Positions 45,934 through 52,947 of a stretch of 64,000 bases of DNA are shown piece after piece. The stretch covers positions 372,001 to 436,000 of the forward strand of contig NZ_JAQZAN010000001.1 in assembly GCF_028737255.1 (NCBI RefSeq), given 5' to 3'. Numbering within the stretch: position 1 is the first letter of the stretch; every line of letters starts with the position of its first letter. The notes under the pieces are model-generated. The model searched no databases, was not told where the DNA came from, and saw nothing but the letters and a program-made list of their open reading frames with translations. The stretch is from Actinomycetospora straminea (GTDB taxonomy: Bacteria > Actinomycetota > Actinomycetes > Mycobacteriales > Pseudonocardiaceae). A program made the position numbers and the translations under genes.

Positions 45934-47403
45934 TCAGACGTTCTCGCGCGGGGTGCGGGGCGCGACACCGTCCGTGTTGTCCGGATCGGTTCCGTCGACC
46001 GCCGTCGGGCGCCGGACCAGCGCCATGACCACGCCCGCGAGGAAGACGACGACGAGCACGGCGCCGATGGCGACGGCCAGGCCGGTGGAGCCACCGATGA
46101 GCGTGGCGAAGTTGTTGATGGTCAGCGCGAGGCAGACGAGGAGCCCGACGAGGCCCAGCGCGGGCGCCACGCGCGTGTGCCACACCCGGCGGTCGACGCC
46201 GGTGCGGGCGAAGAAGGCGAGCACGGCGACGCAGGTCAGGACCATGAGCACGAGCACGCCGAGCGTCGCGGTGCCCGCCATCCACGCGAAGACCTGGGCG
46301 ACGGGGTCGAGGCCCGCGACCGCGAAGATCACGACGAGGACGGCCGCGAGCACGGTCTGGGCGAGCGAGGCGACGTGCGGCGAGCCGTGGCGGGCGTGGG
46401 TGCGCGCGACGGCGCCGGGGAAGGCGCCGTGCCCGCCGAGGGCGTACCAGTAGCGCGCGGCCACGTTGTGGAACGCGAGGATCGCCGCGAACAGGCTCGT
46501 GACCAGCAGGATCGTGACGAGGTGCAGGCCCACCGGGCCGAGCCAGTTCTCGAACGTCGTGAGCAGGAACGTCGCCGGGTTCGCGCCGGCCTCGGCGACC
46601 GCGGCGTCGTCGCCCCACGCGGACACGATGGCCCAGGTCGAGAGGGCGTAGAAGACGCCGACGATGACGAGCGCGAGGTAGGTGGCGCGCGGGATGGTGC
46701 GCTGCGGGTCGCGGGCCTCGTCGCGGAACACCGCGGTGGCCTCGAAGCCGATGAAGCTCGCGATCGCGAACATGATCGCGATGCCGACCTCGCCGGACAC
46801 GACCTGCGCGGGGTCGAACAGGGCGGTCGAGAAGCCCTCGGCCCCGCCGCCGCGCGCCACGACGACGACGTCGAGGACGAGCACGATGGCGATCTCGGCG
46901 AGGAGCAGCACCCCGAGCACGCGGCTCGAGAGCTCGATGTGCCGGTAGCCGAGCACGCCGACGATCGCGACGACGAGCAGCGTCCACGCCCACCACGGCA
47001 CGCTCGGGCCGCCGAAGCTGGTGACGAGCTCGTCGATCGCCGCACCGATGTAGCCGTAGACCGCGGCCTGCACGGCGGTGTACGTGGCGAGGGCCAGGAA
47101 CGCGGCGCCGAGCCCGAGGGGCCGGCCGAGCCCGTGGCGGATGTAGGTGAAGAAGGCGCCGGCGTCGGGGACGTGCGGGCTCATCGCGCAGAAGCCGACG
47201 GCGAAGAGCAGCAGGACGACCGCGCACAGCACGAAGGTCATCGGGAAGGCCGCGCCGTTCCCGGCGCCGACCCCCAGCGGGATGGTGCCCGCGATGACGG
47301 TCAGCGGCGCCGCGGCGGCGATGACCATGAAGACGATCGACCCCACACCGAGCGCACCCGAGAGGCGGGCGGGTGGTGCGGAGGATTCGGCGGGTGCGGC
47401 CAT
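45934..47403 (-). CDS. APC superfamily permease, likely amine or amino acid importer
   Basis: A 489-residue transporter with about 12 helices. The first, GALGVGSIVFMVIAAAAPLTVIAGTIPLGVGAGNGAAFP, carries the family's broken helix near residue 25, and FIGFEATAVFRDEARDPQRTIPRA is a conserved intracellular loop with Glu. It is followed 50 bases downstream by the copper amine oxidase, which strongly suggests uptake of the amine substrate. A cytoplasmic C-terminal Asp/Thr tail ends the protein. ATG 47403 is the first start. It is divergent from a second APC permease, and both promoters lie in 47404-47682. Confidence 0.85.
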   Translation of the reverse strand: MAAPAESSAPPARLSGALGVGSIVFMVIAAAAPLTVIAGTIPLGVGAGNGAAFPMTFVLCAVVLLLFAVGFCAMSPHVPDAGAFFTYIRHGLGRPLGLGAAFLALATYTAVQAAVYGYIGAAIDELVTSFGGPSVPWWAWTLLVVAIVGVLGYRHIELSSRVLGVLLLAEIAIVLVLDVVVVARGGGAEGFSTALFDPAQVVSGEVGIAIMFAIASFIGFEATAVFRDEARDPQRTIPRATYLALVIVGVFYALSTWAIVSAWGDDAAVAEAGANPATFLLTTFENWLGPVGLHLVTILLVTSLFAAILAFHNVAARYWYALGGHGAFPGAVARTHARHGSPHVASLAQTVLAAVLVVIFAVAGLDPVAQVFAWMAGTATLGVLVLMVLTCVAVLAFFARTGVDRRVWHTRVAPALGLVGLLVCLALTINNFATLIGGSTGLAVAIGAVLVVVFLAGVVMALVRRPTAVDGTDPDNTDGVAPRTPRENV

Positions 47404-47564
47404 GGCGACTCCCGGGACAATGGCGGGCGGGGGGCTGCGCGGGGACAGCGAAAATGTCGCGCGTCACGTTTGCGGAGGCGTTCCCGCGGGGTCAACCCCT
47501 CGTTGAGCTGCACGGTCGTCGGCGAGATCCGCTCTCTCGCTCCCGACGGGAAATGGCCGCGGCT

Positions 47565-47635
47565 TTCTCCGAACGGAGAACGGTGGCGCCGTTGTCGGGG
47601 TCGAACGAGAAACTGTCGGGCGTGGTTCTCGTTCG
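47565..47635. promoter_or_regulatory. Two inverted repeats in the divergent permease promoter region
   Basis: TTCTCCG (47565-47571) with CGGAGAA (47574-47580) is a 7-bp perfect palindrome with a 2-base centre. CGAACGAGAA (47602-47611) with TTCTCGTTCG (47626-47635) is a 10-bp perfect pair with 14-base spacing. Both contain GAGAA half-sites. They lie between two divergent permeases of a catabolic cluster with an IclR gene; IclR binding is inference. Confidence 0.55.
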
Positions 47636-47670
47636 GGTCGCGGGCCCTTCGTTCCGGGCGGTCCGCGCTC

Positions 47671-47682
47671 TACGGTGACGGC
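47671..47682 (+). promoter_or_regulatory. Candidate -10 box, leaderless start, second APC permease gene
   Basis: TACGGT at 47671-47676 ends six bases before GTG 47683. This is the same TACGGT and start-codon spacing seen at 19053 and 63683. There is no convincing -35 box, so this is a weak call. Confidence 0.4.
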
Positions 47683-49110
47683 GTGACGCGGATCCCCGGC
47701 TTGCGCGCGCGGTCGCCCGTCGCCGGCCTGCACCGGCGCACGCTGCGCCCGCTCGGGGTGTTCGCGCAGTCCGTGGCGACCACGGCGCCGGCGGGCGCGA
47801 TGGCCTCGACGCCGCTGCTCGTCATCGCCGTCGCCGGACGCGGCGCGCCGTGGTCGTTCGCCGTGGCCGCCGTGCTCGTCGGGCTCGTCGCCGCCTGCAT
47901 CGCGGTGTTCGCACGACGGATGGCGGCGGCCGGCGGGCTGTACAGCTTCACGGCCAAGGGCCTCGGGGCGGGCGGCGCCTACGCCTGCGCGGTGGCGATG
48001 GTCGTCGGCTACGGCCTGCTCGTCGCGGCCGCGTTCTCCGGGGTGTCCTGGTACGGCGGCGCGCTGGTGGCGCGCCTGCTCCCGGGCGTGGGCGCCGTCG
48101 GGGCGGGCGTCGCGCTCGTCGTCGTGCTGGCGGTGACGGTGGCCGTGTGCGCGGTCCGCGGCGTGCGGCTCGCGGGCCGGGTGATGCTGGTGATCGAGGC
48201 GGCGTCGATCGGGCTGATCCTCGTCGTGCTCGTGGCGCTCGCGGTGACGACGGCACCGACCGGGGTGCCGGCCGGGGTGCCGGCCGGGACCGGGGTCGGG
48301 GCGGTCGGCGTCGGGAGTGTCGCGGTCGGCGTGCTGCCGGCGCTGGCCGCGTTCATCGGCTTCGACAGCGCGGCGACGCTCGGCGTCGAGGCCCGGCGGC
48401 CCTACGCGTCGGTGCCGCGGGCGATCGGGGCGACCGCGGCGGTCACCGCCGTGCTCTACCTCGTCGCGACCCTGGTCCTGCTCGCCGCGCCCGGGGCGGC
48501 GGCGTCCGGGGTGACGAGCCCGCCGACCGGCGACCTGAGCTGGGCCTCGGTGCTCATGGACGCCGGCATCGTCGCCTCGTTCGGCGCGTGCGCGCTGGCC
48601 GCCCTGAACACGCTGGTCCGCGTGCTGTTCTCGCTCGCGCGCGAGGGCCTCGCGCCGGCGGCCCTGGGGCGCACGCACCGCCGGCACCTCACGCCCGCGG
48701 TGGCCGTCGGGGTCACGGTGCCGGTGCTCGCGGCGGTCGTGGTGGTCGGGACCCTCGCCGGGATCACGCCCGAGGCGGTGTTCGGCGGGCTCCTCTCGGT
48801 GGGCACGCTGGCCTTCCTCGCCGCCTACCTGCTGGTCTGCGTCGCCGCGCCCCGCTTCCTCGCGCGGATCGGCGAGCTGACCCGCGGGGTGGTCGTGACC
48901 GCGGTGCTCGCCTCCGTCGCGCTCGCCGCCACCGCCGTGGTCGTCGTGCTGCACGCCGGCACCGGACTGGTGGTGACCCTCGCCGCGCTCGTCGTGGTCG
49001 GCGCCGGCGGCTGGCTGCTGCTGCGGCGGCTGCGGGGGCCGGCGCTGCGGGCGATGGGGGTCTACGACGAGACGACGACCGCCGACGTCCTGGCCGTGCG
49101 GGCGCGGTGA
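47683..49110 (+). CDS. APC superfamily permease (second, divergent)
   Basis: A 475-residue transporter with about 12 helices. A short basic N-terminus (TRIPGLRARSPVAGLHRRTLRPLG) precedes the first helix with SVATTAPAGAMASTPLLVIAVAG. Interior repeats of GVPAG occur near residue 195, and AAFIGFDSAATLGVEARRPYASVPRAIG is the conserved loop. The gene is divergent from the permease-amine-oxidase operon and overlaps the IclR gene by GTGA, so the IclR regulator is cotranscribed. The transported compound is probably an amine or amino acid related to the amine oxidase substrate. Confidence 0.8.
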   Translation: MTRIPGLRARSPVAGLHRRTLRPLGVFAQSVATTAPAGAMASTPLLVIAVAGRGAPWSFAVAAVLVGLVAACIAVFARRMAAAGGLYSFTAKGLGAGGAYACAVAMVVGYGLLVAAAFSGVSWYGGALVARLLPGVGAVGAGVALVVVLAVTVAVCAVRGVRLAGRVMLVIEAASIGLILVVLVALAVTTAPTGVPAGVPAGTGVGAVGVGSVAVGVLPALAAFIGFDSAATLGVEARRPYASVPRAIGATAAVTAVLYLVATLVLLAAPGAAASGVTSPPTGDLSWASVLMDAGIVASFGACALAALNTLVRVLFSLAREGLAPAALGRTHRRHLTPAVAVGVTVPVLAAVVVVGTLAGITPEAVFGGLLSVGTLAFLAAYLLVCVAAPRFLARIGELTRGVVVTAVLASVALAATAVVVVLHAGTGLVVTLAALVVVGAGGWLLLRRLRGPALRAMGVYDETTTADVLAVRAR

Positions 49111-49847
49111 CGTCGGTGACCTCGGGCTCGATCAGCGGCCGGCAGCCACAGGCCGTCCGCAGCGCGCTGGCGATCCTCGAGGAGGTCGCGGCGGCCGGGG
49201 TCGGGATCACCGCGAAGGAGATCTCGACGGCGCTGCGCATCCCGCCCGCGACGACCTACCGCCTGCTCAACCTGCTCGTCGCCGAGGAGTACCTCGTGCG
49301 GCTGCCCGACCTCGGCGGCTTCGCCCTGGGCCGGCGCAGCGCGAACCTCGCCCCGTCGTCGGTGGCGGCGCCGACCGCGGCGCGCCAGGTGATGCGGCGC
49401 CTGCGCGAGCGCGTCCGCTGGGGCGCGCACCTCGTCGCGTTCGACCGGCACCGGCTGACGTTCCTCGACCCGGACCCCGACCACCCGCCCACCGACGCCG
49501 ACGAGCTCTCCCGCCACCCCCACGCCAGCGGCCTCGGGCGCCTGCTGCTCGCCGAGCACGGCCTGCCCGACGGCCCGCTGACGCGCCTGACCCCGCGGAC
49601 CGTCGTCGACCGCGACGAGCTGGCCGGGCGCCTCGACGAGGTCCGCGCGACCGGGCTGGCGCGCCAGTGCGGGGAGTTCCACGCGACGCTGGGCTGCCTC
49701 GCCGTCGCCGTCCGGGCCCCCGACGACGGGCGCCTCGTCGCCGGCCTCGCCCTCACCGGCCCGGCCGAGCGCGTCGCGGCCCCGAACACCGAGCTCGTCG
49801 ACCTCCTCCACACCCACGCCGGCGACCTGGCCCCGCTCCTGGCGTGA
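49107..49847 (+). CDS. IclR family transcriptional regulator
   Basis: A 246-residue regulator. Residues ~12-70 form the winged helix (AVRSALAILEEVAAAGVGITAKEISTALRIPPATTYRLLNLLVAEEYLVRL), with the recognition helix at IPPATTYRLL, and residues ~85-240 the effector-binding domain (LVAFDRHRLTFLDPDPDHPP, and LGCLAVAVRAPDDGRLVAGLALTGPAERV). Family proteins control catabolic operons and bind aromatic or organic acid effectors. It starts at GTG 49107 inside the permease stop. It probably controls the divergent amine uptake and oxidation cluster through the inverted repeats upstream. Confidence 0.9.
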   Translation: MTSVTSGSISGRQPQAVRSALAILEEVAAAGVGITAKEISTALRIPPATTYRLLNLLVAEEYLVRLPDLGGFALGRRSANLAPSSVAAPTAARQVMRRLRERVRWGAHLVAFDRHRLTFLDPDPDHPPTDADELSRHPHASGLGRLLLAEHGLPDGPLTRLTPRTVVDRDELAGRLDEVRATGLARQCGEFHATLGCLAVAVRAPDDGRLVAGLALTGPAERVAAPNTELVDLLHTHAGDLAPLLA

Positions 49848-49862
49848 GACCGGGGTGGTGGA

Positions 49863-49988
49863 GCGAGGGCGTCCTCGGCTGCGTGGGAGGCAGCGAGGGC
49901 GTCCCTCGCTGCGTTCGATCGGCGCGCCACCCCGCGGGGCGAGGGCGTCCCTGGCTGCGTGGGACGCAGCGAAGGAGTCGTTCGCTGC
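49863..49988. repeat. Duplicated hairpin element between IclR and FAD monooxygenase genes
   Basis: Two ~50-base copies (49863-49912 and 49939-49988) share GCGAGGGCGTCC, GGCTGCGTGGGA and GCAGCGA. Copy 1 ends in a perfect 10-bp hairpin GCAGCGAGGG/CCCTCGCTGC (49890-49899 and 49903-49912, loop CGT); copy 2 ends in GCAGCGAA/TTCGCTGC (49966-49973 and 49981-49988). The genes on either side are convergent, so both may act as terminators. The rest of the gap is non-coding. Confidence 0.75.
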
Positions 49989-50011
49989 CCCTCCACGCCG
50001 ACCCCGTGCGG

Positions 50012-51244
50012 TCAGGGCGCGCCGGCGGCGATCACGGGCACCGGCGCCGGCACCTCGACCCGCGCCCGCCGCCCCGCCAGGCGCGGGAACCCCGGCACGC
50101 GGGCCAGGGCGCGCAGGGCCTCCGGCGGCCCGGCGTCACCCTGCGCGATCCTCCTCGCCGCCAGGCGCTCCGTGCGCACCTGGCCGCGCTGCTCGCGCTC
50201 CACCGCCGGCCGGCGCGCCACCTCGAGTCCCGCCGCCGCGTCGTCGAGCTGCGCCGGGTCGGGCGGGGTGCGGCGCAGGGGCCCGATCAGCCGGTTGGCG
50301 AGGTCCGCGGCGTCGGCGAGCGCGAGGTTGATCCCGTTGCCACCCACCGGCGACACGACGTGCGCCGCGTCCCCGAGCAGCACGAGCCCGGGCCGCGTCC
50401 AGCTCTCGACGGTCGTGATGCGCACGGGCAGGAGGGTCAGGTCGGCGACGTCGTCGAGGTCGTCGAGGCGGCCCTCGAGCCAGGGCAGCACGCCCACCGC
50501 CGCCGCCCGCAGCGCCCCGATCCCCCGCGCGCGGACCTCCGCCAGTGACCCGGCGCGGATCGTCCACCCGAGCTGCCAGTCCCGCCCCTGGTCGAGCAGG
50601 GCGACGCTGCCGGTCGGCGTGCCGAAGAGGTCCAGCCCCGAGTACGACGGGTCGTCGGCGCGGCGGGGGAAGGCGTGCCAGAGGATGTCGAGGCTCGCGC
50701 CCAGCTCGGTCGCGGCGAGCCCGGACGCGGCGCGGACCTTGGAGTTCCGCCCGTCGGCGCCGACGACCAGCGCGGCGTCCAGCGTGTGCTTGACGGCGTC
50801 GACGCTGTACTCGACGCCGCACACGCGACCCGCGGGGTCGTCGGCGTCGTGGCGCAGCGCCGAGAACCGCGCGCCCATGTGGATCTCGGCGCCGTGGGCC
50901 CGCGCCCGCTCCGCGAGCCACGGCAGGAACGACGCCTGCGGGATCAGCGCGTAGAAGGGGAACCGCCGGCTGGCGCCGCGGTAGTCGACGAGGGTCCAGG
51001 TGCGCTCGGCGGTGTGCCAGCGGAAGGCGTCCGAGCGCGTGTGCGGCACCTCGTCGAGCAGCGGCCGCGCCAGCCCGAGCGTGTCGAGGTACTCGAGCAC
51101 GCCCGGCGCGAGCGTGTCCCCGCGGAAGCGCCGGGCGAAGTCGCGCCGCGACTCCAGCAGCGTCACCGACGCCCCGCCGCGGGCGAGCAGGTAGGTCAAC
51201 AGGACGCCGCCGGGCCCGCCACCGACGACCACGATGTCAGTCAC
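50012..51244 (-). CDS. FAD-dependent monooxygenase (PHBH-fold)
   Basis: A 410-residue flavoprotein hydroxylase. The FAD Rossmann loop is VVVGGGPGGVLLTYLLARGG (GxGxxG), the DG motif is VVGADGRNSKVR near residue 165, and GLVLLGDAAHVVSPVGGNGINLALADA is the GD motif near residue 285. Substrate is likely an aromatic or phenolic compound. A Pro/Val/Ala-rich segment ends it. GTG 51244 is the start. It is 28 bases downstream of a cupin gene on the same strand, and both appear to be under the divergent MarR regulator. Confidence 0.88.
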   Translation of the reverse strand: MTDIVVVGGGPGGVLLTYLLARGGASVTLLESRRDFARRFRGDTLAPGVLEYLDTLGLARPLLDEVPHTRSDAFRWHTAERTWTLVDYRGASRRFPFYALIPQASFLPWLAERARAHGAEIHMGARFSALRHDADDPAGRVCGVEYSVDAVKHTLDAALVVGADGRNSKVRAASGLAATELGASLDILWHAFPRRADDPSYSGLDLFGTPTGSVALLDQGRDWQLGWTIRAGSLAEVRARGIGALRAAAVGVLPWLEGRLDDLDDVADLTLLPVRITTVESWTRPGLVLLGDAAHVVSPVGGNGINLALADAADLANRLIGPLRRTPPDPAQLDDAAAGLEVARRPAVEREQRGQVRTERLAARRIAQGDAGPPEALRALARVPGFPRLAGRRARVEVPAPVPVIAAGAP

Positions 51245-51272
51245 TCCATCATCATACCTCTTGACTGTCGAA

Positions 51273-51644
51273 CTATCTCGCCCACGGCGGGACGAGACGC
51301 GAGCCGTCGGCCAGCTCCGCCTCGAGCCCGGGCGACGTCGTCACCCACACCGACGCCGGTGCGCCCCCGCCGTCGACCCGGAGCTCGGCGCCGGTCGGCA
51401 CGAGGACCACGTCGCCGGCGACGACCGGCGTCGCCACGCCGTCGAGGGTCACGTGCAGGTCGCCGTCGAGGACGAGCAGCACCTCCTCGCGACTCGGGCG
51501 GTGCGGTGCGCCGACCTGGCCGGCGGGGACCTCGAGTCGCCAGGCGCAGAGCTCGGCGCTGCCGCGCGACGGGGCGACGAGGGCGTGGAACGCGGCGCCG
51601 TGGGCCTCGTGACGGACGGCGTCGGCGGGACGGAGGACGGGCAT
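51273..51644 (-). CDS. Small cupin protein
   Basis: A 123-residue single cupin fold. Conserved motif 1 is GAPHRPSREEVLLVLDGDLHV (HxPxxEEx...G), motif 2 is VVAGDVVLVPTGAEL, and the hydrophobic strand WRLEVPAGQVG precedes them. The usual metal His are reduced: one His in motif 1 (HRPSRE) and no clear His in motif 2, so metal binding is uncertain. Such small cupins are often isomerases, dioxygenase partners or sensors. ATG 51644 follows AAGGAG. The next gene is a FAD monooxygenase, suggesting that the two process the same aromatic compound. Confidence 0.8.
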   Translation of the reverse strand: MPVLRPADAVRHEAHGAAFHALVAPSRGSAELCAWRLEVPAGQVGAPHRPSREEVLLVLDGDLHVTLDGVATPVVAGDVVLVPTGAELRVDGGGAPASVWVTTSPGLEAELADGSRLVPPWAR

Positions 51645-51656
51645 CGGGTCTCCTTC

Positions 51657-51696
51657 TGGTCAATCTGGTTGACCATATGGTCAGCTCGCTTGACCA
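51657..51696. promoter_or_regulatory. Clustered MarR operators between the cupin and MarR genes
   Basis: Four half-sites of TGGTCAA or TTGACCA (TGGTCA minimal): TGGTCAA at 51657-51663, TTGACCA at 51669-51675, TGGTCA at 51678-51683 and TTGACCA at 51690-51696. The central TGACCATATGGTCA (51670-51683) is a perfect 14-base palindrome. The density of sites between divergent genes is typical of MarR autoregulation. Confidence 0.75.
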
Positions 51697-52162
51697 CCCT
51701 GTCAAGCTCGTGGCCGTGGACGACCGCGCGGCGACCGACCTGGCGATGCTCGTGCTCCGGGCGGCGACGGAGGTGGTCGACGGCGTCCAGGAGGGCCTGG
51801 CCGCCCGCGGCTACGACGACCTGCGTCCCGCCCACGGCTTCGCGTTCGCGCGGATCGCGGCGGCGGACACGACGGTCGTCGACCTCGCCGAGCACCTCGG
51901 CACGACGAAGCAGGCCGCGAGCCAGCTCGTCGCGGGGCTCGTGGCGCGGGGCTACGTGGTGCGCGAGCCCGACCCCCGCGACGCCCGGGCCCGGCTGCTG
52001 CGCCTGACCCCGGCGGGCGAGGCGTGCACGGGCGCGGCGGAGGAGGCGGCGGCCGAGGTGGTCGCGGGCTGGAGCGACGTGCTGCCCGGCGCGTCGCTGG
52101 GCGCGCTGCACGCGATGCTGCGGCGCGTCGTCACCCCGGGGCCGCTGCGGCCGGCGTGGTGA
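51677..52162 (+). CDS. MarR family transcriptional regulator
   Basis: A 161-residue regulator with a winged helix at residues ~60-110 (TTVVDLAEHLGTTKQAASQLVAGLVARGYVVREPDPRDARARLLRLTPAG), which includes the MarR wing REPDPRDARARLL. Dimer helices flank it. ATG 51677 lies inside the operator cluster; GTG 51710 or 51716 would shorten the protein by 11-13 residues and place the start outside the operators. No ribosome site favours any of them. It is divergent from the cupin/monooxygenase operon, which it probably represses, with an aromatic or phenolic inducer by family precedent. Confidence 0.82.
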   Translation: MVSSLDHPVKLVAVDDRAATDLAMLVLRAATEVVDGVQEGLAARGYDDLRPAHGFAFARIAAADTTVVDLAEHLGTTKQAASQLVAGLVARGYVVREPDPRDARARLLRLTPAGEACTGAAEEAAAEVVAGWSDVLPGASLGALHAMLRRVVTPGPLRPAW

Positions 52163-52171
52163 TGGTGGGAG

Positions 52172-52221
52172 TGATCGTGGCGGCTTTCCTGACCTCCAAC
52201 GCCAGCATGGACGCCAGGCTG
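52172..52221 (+). repeat. Copy B of the 50-bp dispersed intergenic repeat
   Basis: Matches copy A (1766-1815) at 43 of 50 bases. It begins 10 bases after the MarR stop and lies in the otherwise empty gap before the urease-like operon. Both copies have the same orientation. Confidence 0.7.
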
Positions 52222-52359
52222 CCACGGCGAGTGACACGGCCGCGACGCCTTCCCCCCGGCCGTCGTCACAGGGCACGCTGGGCCGCTCACCCACCGCGCA
52301 CACACCCACTCCGCTCACCCCGCCCCGCCCACCCCGACCCGCCGCCCGGGAGGCCGCCC

Positions 52360-52947
52360 TTGCACCTCACCCCGCGCGAGGAGGAGAGGGTGCTGCTGCA
52401 CGGCGCGGCGGAGCTCGCGCGCCGGCGGCTGGCCCGTGGCGCGCGGCTCGGCGCGACCGAGGCGATCGCGCTGGTGTGCGACGAGATCTGCGAGCTCGCC
52501 TGGGACGGGCTCGACCTCGACGACGTGGTGCGCCGTGCCCGCGAGGTCGTCGGACCCGGGCAGCTGGTCGAGGGCGTGCCCGCGGCCGTGCCCTCGCTGC
52601 AGGTCGAGGCCCTCTTCCCGCACGGCACCACCCTCGTCCACGTCGACCGACCCTTCGGCCCGCCCTCCGCCGACGGGCCCGGCGCGGTCCGCCCGGCGCC
52701 CGGCACCGTCGAGCTCGCCCCCGGCCGCGTGCGGTCCGGGGTCGTCCTGCGCAACGAGGGCGAGCAGGCGGTCTGGGTGACCTCGCACGTCCCGCTCGAC
52801 CGGCTCAACCGCCGGCTGCGCGTCGACGTCGACGACGGCACCGATCCCGCGCATCTGCGCCTCGACCTCCCCGCCGGCACGGCGCTGCGCGTCGAGGCCG
52901 GCGCCTCGCGAGGAGCGACCGCCGTCCACCTCGGCGGTGCCCGGTGA
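52360..52947 (+). CDS. Fused urease gamma-beta subunit-like protein
   Basis: A 195-residue fusion. Residues ~1-98 are a UreA domain (HLTPREEERVLLHGAAELARRRLARGARLGATEAIALV, then VPSLQVEALFPHGTTLVHVDRP), and residues ~115-195 a shortened UreB domain (GTVELAPGRVRSGVVLRNEGEQAVWVTSHVPLDRLNRRLRVDVDD). The UreB hallmark GSHYHFFEVN is changed to TSHVPLDRLN and the C-terminal loop is missing. Fused UreA/UreB is known from Helicobacter, where it is longer. The start is a TTG at 52360, supported by GGGAGG six bases upstream, and unusual in this window. Overlap with the next gene (GTGA) couples translation. Confidence 0.8.
   Translation: MHLTPREEERVLLHGAAELARRRLARGARLGATEAIALVCDEICELAWDGLDLDDVVRRAREVVGPGQLVEGVPAAVPSLQVEALFPHGTTLVHVDRPFGPPSADGPGAVRPAPGTVELAPGRVRSGVVLRNEGEQAVWVTSHVPLDRLNRRLRVDVDDGTDPAHLRLDLPAGTALRVEAGASRGATAVHLGGAR

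Noticed and set aside
52024-52359. Longer start of the urease gamma-beta gene from 52024
   Set aside because: The upstream part overlaps the MarR gene in another frame and includes the dispersed repeat; TTG 52360 has the Shine-Dalgarno sequence and homology begins there.
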